Shown: positions 1 through 12,700 of the stretch, piece after piece
Numbering within the stretch: the first letter of the stretch is position 1
How the letters are laid out: each line of letters begins with the position of its first letter
Assembly: GCF_040954835.1 (NCBI RefSeq)
Contig: NC_090697.1
Span: 7,762,501-7,826,500 of the forward strand
Direction: 5' to 3'
DNA from: Lepisosteus oculatus
Taxonomy: Eukaryota > Chordata > Actinopteri > Semionotiformes > Lepisosteidae
DNA: 64,000 bases
The notes under the pieces: model-generated
What the model was told of the DNA's origin: nothing
Database searches by the model: none
Seen by the model: only the letters and a program-made list of their open reading frames with translations
Made by a program: the position numbers and the translations under genes

Positions 1-174
1 GACCTAACCTCACAGATGCCCTGCGCACATGGTTGGAGCTATAGCTGTAGAAGTTAATCTGCTTCTCAATAAGTGAAGCTAAATTAATGGCCATTTGAAA
101 GCACGTAGTTTATCCAAGTTTCGTTTTTACCAAACACGCGTTCACTTCTTCTTTCTCACGCTCTCCACCTGCAG

Positions 175-248
175 GACTTTGTGAAAATCTCCAGGTGGAA
201 TGACGTTAGTTTCTGGTCAATCAAGCAGTCGGTGGAAAAGACTCACCG
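175..248 (+). CDS. MDN1: MDN1 exon 1 of window
   Basis: Acceptor ctgcag before 175 and donor gtgaga after 248; starts in phase 0 and ends in phase 2. It encodes DFVKISRWNDVSFW and the following KQSVEKTH segment, nearly identical to vertebrate MDN1. It is the first exon I can support; no earlier exon is visible in bases 1-174. Confidence 0.93.
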
Positions 249-3200
249 GTGAGATTCATACAGCGCGATATCACATGTTGTGGAGTATTAATGTTCTAAT
301 GTGCCGAATTCCCCGATCAGTTCTTAAAGATTTACCTAGCTTTAAGGAAATGAATCATTTAGGTGTGCATTCATGCATGCATGTATGCGTCTGCCTAACG
401 TGTAAATCCAGATTGGACAGTGATTTAAATGCTTGCTCTTATTTTTTTATTCAGAACCCTTTTTAAATTTGTGAAGAAGTTCGAGGCGGCTCTGAGCGGT
501 CCGTGCTGCCCTGCCCTGACAGAGCAGGGGAGCAGTGCAGATCTGGACTGTGTGGATAGTCAGCCAGAGGACACGCCCATCCACAGGCTCCACAGAGCCC
601 TGCAGAGGGTCATCCCAGGGAGAGGAAAAATATCCCAGGTAATCTTCACGGGGAAAGACGCCTTCTAGCTTTCTAACTAACTTTTATAACAAGACCCGCA
701 GAAAAAGCTCTGGTCTTTCTCTTCTTCAGATTCCACTGAAAACATTTACTGTGAGATGAAATACTTGCTACGCTGATTCCATCTTTTATATATACTAGTG
801 ACATTCGGTAAAAGCAGATGTTAATAGTCCGACCAGTTTTAAAATAATCAGTGAAGTAACCACTGCTGTTTTAAATCCATTCATTTGTGTCACATCATAT
901 TCTACTATTGAAAGATATATTTCTTGGTAGATCATCTTGGGAGAACTTAGGGATTTATAAGTGACAATATAAATGTTGAAAATAATATTGCGGCAGTGTC
1001 TTAAAATATTTTGTTGTAGACAACAGGGTGTTGCAGGGTGAGTAGTCTGTTTGGGTCCTAACGCCTATGAGAACGTAGGTTCTTATGCACTGTGGATAAT
1101 ATTGAATAGTTTAACTTATAAAATAAACATTTTGCAGTTTTTGAAATAGGCGAATTCATTACAGCACAGAGAAGTTCCCGATGCCCAGTGCGTGCTCACC
1201 AGGGTATATCACTGAACTGAATTGTGTACTGGGTCTGGCAGGCTGAAGTCCCGCAGGAAGGACCCACCCCACTGGACCCCTCATCCCTGCAAGTGCGCCT
1301 GCCCTTCCTCACGGGGAAGATGAAGAAGATGTGTGTCAACCTGGTCAAGAAGAGTCCGTTGCCAGAGTTAACAGAGGAGCTGGATCAGTTTACTGGTAAA
1401 GATGGAGATGTCCAGTGTAAACATGACACTGTGTCGATCTAGAAACACCTGCAAACTCCTGTTTAAAAGAGTCTTTTAGTCAAATTAATAAAAGTATGCC
1501 GTGATAATTAAAGCAGACAGCCCAGTGACATAATGGTTAGCACTGCTGCCTTGCAGCATAGAGGACCTGTGTTCAGCTTCTGGGCTGCTGACTGTGTGGA
1601 GTTTGTATGTTTATGCCACGTTTGTCTGGGTTTCTACCAAATGCTCCGGTTTCCTCCCAGTGTCCAAAAGCATTAATGGGCTTCTGGGAAAATTAGCGTG
1701 CTTATCCCTGTGTGCTTCTTTGATCAGAAATACTTATGTTCGGCAAACTGAAATGAATATCTCTTGAAGCTCTGTAGGGAAGATTTCAACTTTCTGAAGT
1801 GGAAACCATAGTATAAAAGCTCATGGACAAGTAATAAGCTCAATTAAGCAGTTTTTTATACATGGTGCTGGTCGCTTTTAAGTATATAGAGATGTAGGTT
1901 TATATGCTAGTACTGTATAATTGCGTTATGAAAACTTGTGTTTCTCTCATTTTTGGCGTAATTGCAGCTGAAGTCATAACATCAGTGCACGAGCTCCAGA
2001 AGCTCACTGTGACCCCATCAGCAGAAAAGGAGAAGCAGAAGTCAGAGGTCAAGCATATCCTTCAGCACAAACAGAGAGCCCTCTCGGATTTGTTTAAGAT
2101 GCTGGCTCAGATTGGTAAGTTTGTTTCTGTCTTGGGAACTGGCAGTCATATTTTCCACTGTCGGGATGTTGTGTAATGGAACATCTCATCTTGCTGCCCC
2201 CCATCTCTGAGTGTCTGCTGCGGAATCCAACTTCCTTGTGTCAAGAGACCACTGCAGTCATTGGCTAGAGTTCCCACCAGAAAGGTGCTCTGTATCTGAA
2301 GCAGCAAATGTAAGGTTCTTCTGCTGACTGTGTTACTGCTACACATAGGCTTGTCCTACCGGAAAGGAGTGACCTGGAGGCGAGTAGCTGACCCCGTGGA
2401 GACTCTGTGCCTGGAGCCCCTGGATTTGAGAAGTGCCCTATCTGTGGTGAAGGCTGCAGACAAGCAGGAGAGCACGTAAGGACACCAGGGGCCTGTTAGA
2501 AACAGTGGACAGTTTCAGAGAGAATGCGTTCAAACCTTCTAACACAGAAGTACCTCACTGGTGTATGCGCAGAAAATACTTTTTTTAGATTTGCCTTTAT
2601 TACCTGGAATGTGATCTGCAAAGTGTGGGAAGCAGCCTAGTGCTCTTTAAAGCTTGTTGGCTCGTCTCTGACCGTGATATTGGTTTAGGTGTATCCCTGC
2701 TATAGCCTGTTGTCAGTCTCGGTGGGAGACGCACTGTGAATCAAATTCGTACGATTTAAAAGAACCACTTTTTTCTCTGAGTCTGAGATAAGACGGAAAA
2801 GTTGATGAAGAACTGTGAGAGTTGGGATGTGACTGTTTACAGGCTGTTGGCGGAAATGACTGCGGCGTGGGAAGGCTGTCAGAAGTATTTCTACAGGTCC
2901 CAGGCCCGCCTGGCCGCGCTGCACACTGCTCTCCAGACTCCCGCCAAGGTAAGACTGGAGAAGGAGTGAACGGCGGTAAACACTGTGGTGGGAAAGAACA
3001 GCCCTCTAACGAGGCCTCACTCTCCTCGTCATTTGTTGCTTTTGAACCAACTCTGCCACTGTGGGAGCGTTGTGTTAAATGTCTTGTCTTGGCCAGCTCT
3101 CCTTTCAGATGCACTTCAAATGAACGCATTATATCTGCTGCTTTAGTTTTGTGTTGGCGGTGTTACCTAACCCAGCCATGTGGCCCTTGCTGGGGTTACA

Positions 3201-6200
3201 GTAAAAAGAGCTGATCCGAGGGTTCGTGCCCCAGTGTCTCAGTGGCGGCTGTGTGTTGCAGGAGCTGTAAAACGAGTTACAGTAAAAAGAGTTGAAGAGT
3301 TCTTGCCCCAGTGTCTCAGTGGCGGCTGTGTGTTGCAGGAGCTGGGCCTGGGCAGCGTGGAGCGCTGTAAGGGATTCTCAGCTCATCTGCTCAAGCTGCT
3401 GATCAGACAGAGGAAGAGGCTGGCAAGACTTACACAGAACTGGGTCCACCTTAGGTAGGTCTATTATTTAGCCATCTCCTCTCTCTGCTCTTTCAAGTAA
3501 CTTTTGGTGACGAATCTTAAGTGTTACCAGTTTTATCCGATCTTTGACTGCTTTGGCAAGTAATAGATCATTCTGGACTGAGTCATACCAAGTACATTTT
3601 GATGTTGTAGGAAGGACACAGAAACTGTGAAGGTGTCTTTCCAGAAGTTCGTCCCATCAACTAGTTAAATATTGGTATCAGCTAAAGTAATATTTAAATC
3701 AGTTTACAAATGTATATGGTCAGACTTACTGGAATATCAGTTAATGGTGGCACACATATTGTTATCCAACTAATATACCTGAACGAGACTCCTCGAAAAA
3801 TCATTACTGTACCTCCTCCCAGTATAAAACAACAATTCTTAAGAGCTGTGAACACTGTAACACTGTTGCAACATCCTCTGTGTGACTAAAATGTGGCCAG
3901 TTATCTGTTGCTTGTTGTTTCACACTCAACAATTAATCTGCCTTCAGATTTCTTTCAATGGCCTTTCACAAAGGAGAAGAATGACATTTCTTCTGTAAGC
4001 TTCATCATCCTTTTACTTATATAGTGCTTTTCTGGTCACTCCACTCAAAGTACTTTACAGGTAATAGGGAATCTCGCTACCACCACCAGTGTGTTGCCCC
4101 AACCTGGATGATGCAACAGCAGCCATAGTGGGCCAGTACGCTCGCCACACACCAGCTATCAGTGGAAAGGAGACCAGAGTGATGAAGCCAATTCATCGAT
4201 GGGCATTATTAGGAAGCCATGATTGGTAAAGTTCAGGGAGAATTTGGCCAGGACATCGGGGTTACACCCCTACTCTTTTCGAGAAACACCCTGGGATTTT
4301 TAATGACCACAGAGAGTCAAGACCTCAGTTTTAAGTCTCATCTGAAGGATGCCGCCTTTGTACAGTATAGTGTCCCCGTCACTATACTGGGGTATTAGAA
4401 CCCACACAGACCGCAGGGTGAGCGTCCCCTACTGGTCCCACTAACACCTCTTCCAGCAACAACCTTAGCTATTCCCAACCGGTCTCCCATCCAGGTACTG
4501 ATTTCGATTAAATTACCCATTTTGATCATTGGTGGCATTCTGAGACCTATTTGGAATGAAACTCCACAGTTTCCGCGTCGGCCTTTAGAAATGAGAAACG
4601 GATGAGGATGAGGCGCGTCGTTGTGGCAATACTGGCAGCAGTGGTAACACCTCTTGATGTATCTCCCCTAGAAAACTGCTGAGCTGTATCCAGGAGATCC
4701 AGTCGGGCACGAGCCAGCCCGTGGGGGCGGACTGCGTGCTGCCGCCTCAGGAACCGCTGCTCCAGTGGACCCGCCGGAGCCAGGCTCTTGCGGCGCAGTG
4801 TGTTCTGGTGCTGGAGCAGCTGTCCTTGACCCTGCGGTGCTGCCCGGAGGAGAAGCCCTCTGCCCCTGCCTCGGCTGAAGGTGCGCAGGTCATTGAAGCG
4901 CCCGCGTGCAGAGGGAGCCCCGAGATCGATCCTGCAGTGGGGTGCCCCTCTCCCCTGCCCGCCGACAGCTTGCCAGCTGGATGCCGCATGAGGAGAGCTG
5001 ACCCTGCCTGGACAGAGCTGACTGCCCGAGTGACGAGGATGCTGGCTGAAACAAAGGCACTAAAGGCCAAGCTCGATGAGCTCAACCCCTGGCCTACAGA
5101 AGGGAAGTTGCAGAGCTGGTAAGCAAATGCTGTTGAAGGTGGCCACATGCGTATCTTTCTCCAAAGCAGGCCGCAGTATTCCACACGTGTTTTCCTTTAC
5201 GTGGATTGGGAAGTCCCGGAGGGTGCAGAGAAAATTAGATTCAATTAGAAGTTAATTGACTGGGATCCATACTGAATCATAAAACTCGACAGCTTTAAGC
5301 CTCATGCTGTTTTACCCACAGGAGCCACTTTTCGGCGTGCTGCTCGGGGCTCAGTCAGCTTGGAGGTGTGGCTGCTCAGCTGTTGCCCGTGGAGAAGCTC
5401 TTTAACCCAGCTCCTGCGGCCCAGACTGCCAACCAGGCCCAACCAGCCTTGTCGCAGAGCCTGCAGTACCTCAGACTTGAGGTGGAAAACAGCCTGACAG
5501 AATTCACCTCCTGGAAGACACAGCTGCTCACTCTGGGCAGTACTGAGAGCGGTAAGGGATGAGGCTTCTCTAATAGGACCTCACAGGCTCTTCAGAGGAG
5601 TCACATCATATGAACCCTTTAGTGTCTTTACATAATATCACAATTCAGAATATTTACAAGACGGCTGGTGAGCTTTTTCTTCCTCTGAATATTTATAAAG
5701 TTTTTGAAGACTTCTGTTTTTTTTTACATTATAGATTTATTCATTTCTGTGGTTTTGATATGAAAATTAAGCAGTTGAGGTCTTGATTATTTTTGTGTTC
5801 TTTGTTAAAATAAAAATGTGGTCACAAAAAATAACTTTTGATCAAAGAGATGCCCTCCTTGATGCCTTAGATTTCTAACATTATTAATAGAGGAGTTTTT
5901 AAATCTGCTTATTATACATGCAAGTGCAACGCATCCAATAACCGCCCGTGTTTTGTGTGCTTTTTCTGTTGCTCAGATTTCCCCAACACGTTCCCAGTTG
6001 ACTTTTCAGAGCAGCTGGAAAATGGCATCAGCTCCGTGCTGTGTGCAGTTCAGAGCCTGGTGAAGAGAAGACAAGAGAGTGATGATGGGAAGGGACAGCA
6101 GCGAGATGAGGCCTCGCACGGTAGGGAGCCAGAAGAACTCTCCCGCTTCCTGTTCGTTAAGAAATCAGTGTTGTGGCTCCAGCACAGTGCGCATCACATT

Positions 6201-6737
6201 TTCATTATCCTGCTTCCTGTCTTTCTATCACGTCTGATGACCTTTTCTGTGAATTTTTGGGGGTCTTATAATTAGTTTTTTTTTAATAAAGATGTCCAAA
6301 CCATTAAAAAAAATGTGCACACAAAAAAAAATCAGACATTGTACGTAAAGGCACAAATCACCTTTTTCAAAGACAAAAAAGTGTTCAAAGAAATGTAGTA
6401 AAATTGAAAATAAAAGTAGCCCCTACTTTCCAGAGGTTCTGGTTTAAAGAACATCTACCTACCTGCACCTGTATCTTGCATGAAGTAGGTCCTCCAGCAG
6501 GAGTTAAAACATTCCTTTATTTTTGTAGAAAATGAGAAAGAACAAGGAGAGGATTTGCTCAAGGCTGGACATTTGACCAAACTGCTGGAGGACGAACTGT
6601 CGATGGACGTGGCGTCTCTTTCCCTGCAAAAGGTCACTGGTTCAGTGGAGCAGCTACTTGAGATGCTCAGATCACATCGGGACTTGTGTTCCTCACATCA
6701 GTACCGGGTTAGTTTTTGCCATCGGCAGGAACAGCTG

Positions 6738-6768
<31 letters not shown>

Positions 6769-9700
6769 TTCCATTTATCCCTGATGATAGCTCTCATTTT
6801 ATATTGTGTGATGCAGAATGACACCTAACACCAGGTTAGGTGTTGAGTATTAGAATAGGTGAAAAGCCAAGTCCCAGATGAGGGACAGGCTTGTGTGTAA
6901 TTTAAAGTTCTTGCATTAGCCACTGTTACTGGTAAAGCTTTGCAGACTGTGTCATGTTTTCAATGCATTTAACCATTAGGCAGCGTTTACCTGTTGAGCC
7001 CCCGAGGAAAGTGCTTGATCTTAAAGGACACCAGGTGTCTCCTGCTGACGCTCCTGCGTGCTCTGTTCTCCGTGCAGGAGGTGGCCGGGGCCATGGGGAG
7101 CCTGCTGCGCGTGCAGCCGATGCTGGCGGTGTACTCCGAGCTGGTGCGCCACTACCTCGCGGTCTCGCTGGGGGCTCACCGGAGCACCGGGAAGCTGCTG
7201 GCGGTGCTGGCCAGCGTCTTCACCAGTCTCGCGCTGAAGGTATCGCTTGTGGCTGCACGGGCCCTAGGGCTCATCTGTGCTGTGTTCTTGGTATTCAACA
7301 CCCCTTTGTGAAACTGGGACGATTCCCCTGAGTACTCAGATACGAGGAGAGGTTTAGCCCACAGATTTGTGATGGGGGTAAATAATACAGGATTTGGAGC
7401 ACAAAGTTAAGAGAAAGTGTTGGACATTGCTATTGGCCTTTTGATTAAATTCAGTCTATAATGAGCTGATGTGTGTTCCAATATTTGGAAAAGTGCCCTA
7501 AAAATGACTCAAAACAGTAGTTGTACAAGATGTTTTCAGCATAACCCCTTAATAAAGCAAGGTGCTGTAGTGTAGCAGAGCTCAATAATTCCTTTATACC
7601 TTTGGGTTACAAACCCAAGAGCACCGCTGCAGCAGGCCAGTTTTAGCAGTGAGGCTTCACCTTCCACGGTGTAAAGAGAGAACCAGAGGAAGTCCTGGTC
7701 CGAGAGAGAAGCCTTCCCAACCACGGTCTCTTTTTGTCCAGGGCTTCTGCCTTCCCCAGGAGCTGATGGACGACGGGTCAGGGGAGGGAGCCCCACAGTT
7801 CCATGACTACGAGGGAGGAGGGATCGGGGAAGGAGAGGGCGCGAAGGACATCAGCGACAAGATAGAGAACGAAGAGCAGGTGAGGACACCGGCTTGAGCT
7901 ACTGGTGACCTTGTGAGGAGTGTCTCGGCGCTAAGCGAGATGAAGCAGCAGGGAGAACTGAAGTACACCCTTCCTGTTAACTCTGGGCATTTTTCACAAC
8001 TGTAATTTTTGGAAAGAGTTGTCTTGTGTTTTTTACTTACTTTCTCATTGCTTTTATTAGCACACTGACAAAACACCAGGATGTTCTGGAATTATTCATT
8101 AAGAATACAATCCATGGGTTTGGAAAGATGCTTTATAAATGCAAATTTTATGATGACGACGACAACGATGATGATTATTATTTTATTATTAAGCACCTTT
8201 CCAGACCCAAGGGCGCTTTTAGATTTGAAACAGTAGCTTTCATTTAGAGAAGAATGCGTTTTCCCTGCTGAACTAAAACAATCGCACACAGGTGGAGGAC
8301 ACATTCCAGGAAGGGCAGGAGAAGAAGGAAGAAGACCAGGACAGGGCAGATATCAAAGAGGAAGACAATGCCATTGAGATGTCCGAGGACTTTGATGGAA
8401 AATTACATGATGGAGACCGCAAAGAGCCAGGTTTGTAGATTTTTGAAGAATTGCGAGAATAAGCGAAAAATAACTGCGAAGAATAAGCATCCTGACTTTT
8501 TCTCTTTCCTGTGGAGTGGTAAATGGAAACAATGAATGATCTAAGGATAGAGTTTTGTTCTTTAAATGTTTTTTTAAAGTGTTTTACAAGTTTGTTGTGT
8601 GAAGACGTCAGCCAATGAACACTCTTGCCTGAGTAGTTTGAACTCTGTGATCAGGGCACAGGTTTGAGTCCGGTCACAGTGCTGGACAGATGCGACTACA
8701 GTTTCCCAGGCAGCAAACTCGCAAATTAGTCGAGTCCCTCTAAGGGCAGGATGGTATAAGTCAGCCAGGGTCTGGCTGGTGTTTTGCTCACTGTACCTTG
8801 AACTAAATCTCGGACATTTGGTGATCGTGCCCTTTCTGTCGCTGCTCCATTGTCATGGAAAGCCCAACTTCAACCTGCAAGAGAGAATTTCTTTCCAAAT
8901 CCAAACTCAAAACTCGCCTGAGTGAGTGTAATTGACCTACATTCCATCTGTATGCTTTTATTTTTTACTTATTATTGTGCTTTTTTATTAGTACAGCATC
9001 CTAAGGTTTGGAAAGGTGCTTTATAAATAAAATAATAAATGAATAATAATAATAATGCTGGCATTCGGTGTTGCTGCTGGTGAGGGGAACAGGACAAAGA
9101 GGCGATTGTAAATTTATATGGAAAAAAATCGAATCCAATTTTAGAACCTGAAATTAAATCATGCTATAGGTACTGTTTCTTTCTTTAAAGCAGCACTTCA
9201 AATTAAAAAGTAAAAAACTGACTTCTGTTCTTTGATGTGAAAACGGCTCTCGCATTCATGGCCAGTTTGAGGTGGTCTGTTTGTTGTTTTTGACCAATTA
9301 CCATCTTAGCTATAGGCTGAAATCCAAGTGAAAAAAATTGTCAGGATTCAGACTAATCACATTATTTCCTTTTTATCTTGCTGGCTTTGTTTTGTTTTGT
9401 TTTTTTAATCTGGGGCTCTAAGTTTTGTGAGTTTTAGTCAATGTGAGCAATTTCACTCTGCAGTTTGATTCCTTGTAGCTTTGTAACAGATCCCCCCGAC
9501 CAGGTGGTAACGTAACCAATTGGTCTGCACTTAAACCCAACCCGAGGGCGAGAGAGATTAGATTTCAGGCAAAAATAGCAAAGTCTGCGAATAAACCCAG
9601 CCTGGGGGACTGACCAGCCCAGGGAACCAGTCCGATGTTACTCCGCAGCCTCCTCAGAGCTCTTCCCTCTACTGCCCGTTGAGCTCCCGGTTAGAGGCCC

Positions 9701-12700
9701 TCACCTGGTTGTCTCGTTCTTGCCCATCTTTCTCACCAGCGGCCCGGCGGGGAACAAACCGAGGCTGCTCCTTGGTAAAAAGAGTCTCTACCCGACTTCA
9801 CTCCGCTTGAAGACTGTAGAACCTTTAAATAAACGCTTTCTGAGGATCTCACCCTGATATCTTTCTTACTCGCTGTGCAGAGCAACTGTGAGGGTCTTGA
9901 CAGACCAGCTCTGACTCCACACTAACAAGGAGTTTTAGGGCGCTGGCGCCCACCAGGTGCAGCCGATTTCCTGATTTCCTTGTGCGGGTGCAGGGGAATG
10001 TACCACTGGGACTGGTGCAACGCCGCCCTCTGGTGGTGTAACCCCCAGTTAGGCCTCGAGTGGGGTGGAGTGTCTTGTTCTAAGCGCCTTTCTGTTCCTG
10101 CAGGGGAGGAGGAAGAGGAGGAGTCCGAGGGGGAGGACGAAGAGGACCTCGATAAGAAGATGGGGGACCTTGGGGAGGGGGAAGCAGACAAACTGGATGA
10201 ACGGCTGTGGGGAGACGAAGACGATGACGATGAAGACCAAGATGGCAGCGACAAGGAAGAGGAGTTTGGACAAGGAATGGATGAGGTTAAACAGAGATGG
10301 TTTATAATATTATACGTAATCTTGATAAATTGTATTTTGCTAGCCGTTCCCAATAACGCAGAATTAGTCTTTTTCTAAAAAATGTTAGAACTGCAAGAAG
10401 TTTTGACAACTTCCAAGCTAGTTCTATTGCCATGAAATCTAGGCAACATGAGGCCAGGCCTCCATCTTGGCCACAAATTCAGCCATGTGGACCGAAATTA
10501 AGAAAGAAAACAAACGCAAAATCCTTACGATTCCAAATCATTTCCACTTAAAAGCCTAGTTACTTATTGTTTCAGTATAGCAGTAATTCTCTTATCTTCA
10601 TTGCTAGCGGAGGTGAAGAGAAGGTTCTAGTATTTCTTGGACGTGTTGCAGGGGCAGTCTGAGCTCGTGGCAAAGGATGACAACATGGACGCTGGACAAG
10701 ACAAGGATGACAAGAAAAAGCAGGAAAAGGAGGAGGAGGAACAAGCAGACAACAAGGAAGGAAAAGAGAAGATCCACGAGCAGCTTGATGAGGTACCACA
10801 CGCCCCCTGCCTTGAGCCCCTTTTCACTGAGAGGGCTTCCATGCACATAAAAAGATATCCCACACCGGTTCTGTACTGCCTTCCACGTGGTGGTGTAATC
10901 TGTCTCTGTGTTTGGTCCGGGGGGGGTCGTTGACGTTCTAGTCGAATGAAATCCCGGTGGGACTGGTGCCGAGAACGTGTTCAGTGGCTGCAGGCGGTGT
11001 CCGGGCGCCTCGGGGCTCACGGCGTGTCGGCTCTGTTTGTGTCGCCCAGCGGGAGTACGACGAGAACGAGGTGGACCCTTACCACGGCCAGCAGGACAAG
11101 CAGCCGGACACCGAGGCCATGAACCTCCCCGAGGAGCTCAACCTTGACCAGGAGGAGGACGAGAAGCCCGGAGAGGAGCAGGAGCAGGGCGAAGGTGGGA
11201 GGAAAGGAGGAAATGGCTATTACAGGCAGTAGAAACCAAAGGACAACACTGATGTGGGGATGTTTGCTCGTAACCATGCGCATTATTTTAACAGCTTGAT
11301 CTGCTGCTTTTTAGTTTAGCTCTTTTCTGGTGGCCGTTTCTCTCTGCTAACAATAACTGTATTGACATGGCAGCCCCTTGCTCTTCTTATCTTTTTTAGA
11401 AGACAATCCATTTGATATAGAGGAGAAACCCATGGAGTTGGAGGAGAAGGAAGGGGCTGTGGAGGAGCAGGAGGGAGAGGAGCCCCAGGAGGCCCAGGGA
11501 GAGGAGCCACAGAAGGAAGCGGAGGAGGACATGGAGGAGGGGGAAAAGAAGGAGGAAGACCAAGAGCCTGAAAGAGAGGCTGCTGCAGAGCCAGATGAGG
11601 AGCACGTTGGAGAGGAGGAGAAAGAGAAGGAGAGCGATGCTGGCCAGGAGGATGAAAAGGGAGACCCTGCTGCTCAAGGCCAGCAGCCCAAGGTCTGTAC
11701 CCCACTTGTACTTTCTCTCACACACACACACACACACAGCTGAGGTTCATGTTGGAGGCAGAGAAGGGGCCCACAGTCTTTCAGAAAGACATTTCATCAC
11801 ATTGTCAGGATCCATGTCTTCACAAAGAATTGCGATTATAGCTGCAGTTGTGAATGCAATTCATAACTGTGGTGTGCTACTGGAGTGGCAAAAACAGAAT
11901 CGGGATGATAGCCATTATGCTTTTGCTACAATTATTTGATTTAAATTCCCATCTTAAATGGAACATATTTCCACCTTATGCTGAGTAAACGTGTCTGACT
12001 GATTGTTGTACTGCGCAGTATAAAACTCGTTTAATCTTTCTTCCTAAGGGTTGCTGTTCCCTTCCTGATGATGTATTCTTACCTGGAATTATGATTAACT
12101 TCCTGATAACTCTGCTCACAGGGGGAAGAGGAGGAGGCCGCTAAGGAGGATGAGGAGCAAGACCTGCCCGAGTCTGCAGAGAGGAAGGAGCACGATGCAG
12201 ATGGGCAAACCGGCGAGGAGAACGTGCAGAGTGACACTGCTGTAGAGCTGGCTGGAGCTGCTTCTGAGAGAGACCAGGCTAAGGAGGTAGACCTCCCATG
12301 ATGCTTATCTTCAGTAGGGGGGGTCACTTTGGTTCAGTGTGGCTCAGTTTGGTCTCCTCACTTAACAGTTCCACTGAGTGCTTTTAGAGAATTTATCTGG
12401 GAGCCAGGCCTCACTGACACTCGCATTTGGTTAAGGAGTGGAAGGTTTTTCACTGATTGTTCACAGATATCCCATACTTATAACGTGCAGGATCAAGACT
12501 GACCACACGTGGTGGAAGCAAACTGCTTCCACATTTTCATTACAACCTGGAGACCGATTAGAATCGTCCCATAGAAAGGAATCTGGTCTGAATGTGAGTC
12601 TTGGAAGACTCACTACTTCGCCAGTCCTTTCCAGACTGATAAATGGAAACATGCCGTTTTAAATCTGTTCAAGTACATCAGATTAAAGTGTTTTTTTCCT

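Noticed and set aside
1..60. Bases 3-41 read PNLTDALRTWLEL, resembling LSDALRQWFEL at the MDN1 C-terminus.
   Set aside because: The frame stops at once (TAG), there is no splice site, and the similarity spans only about a dozen residues; most likely chance or an unprovable old duplicate.
9922..11737. Several long minus-strand open frames rich in Ser/Leu opposite MDN1 acidic exons.
   Set aside because: They mirror purine-rich Glu/Asp codons on the plus strand; shadows, not genes.
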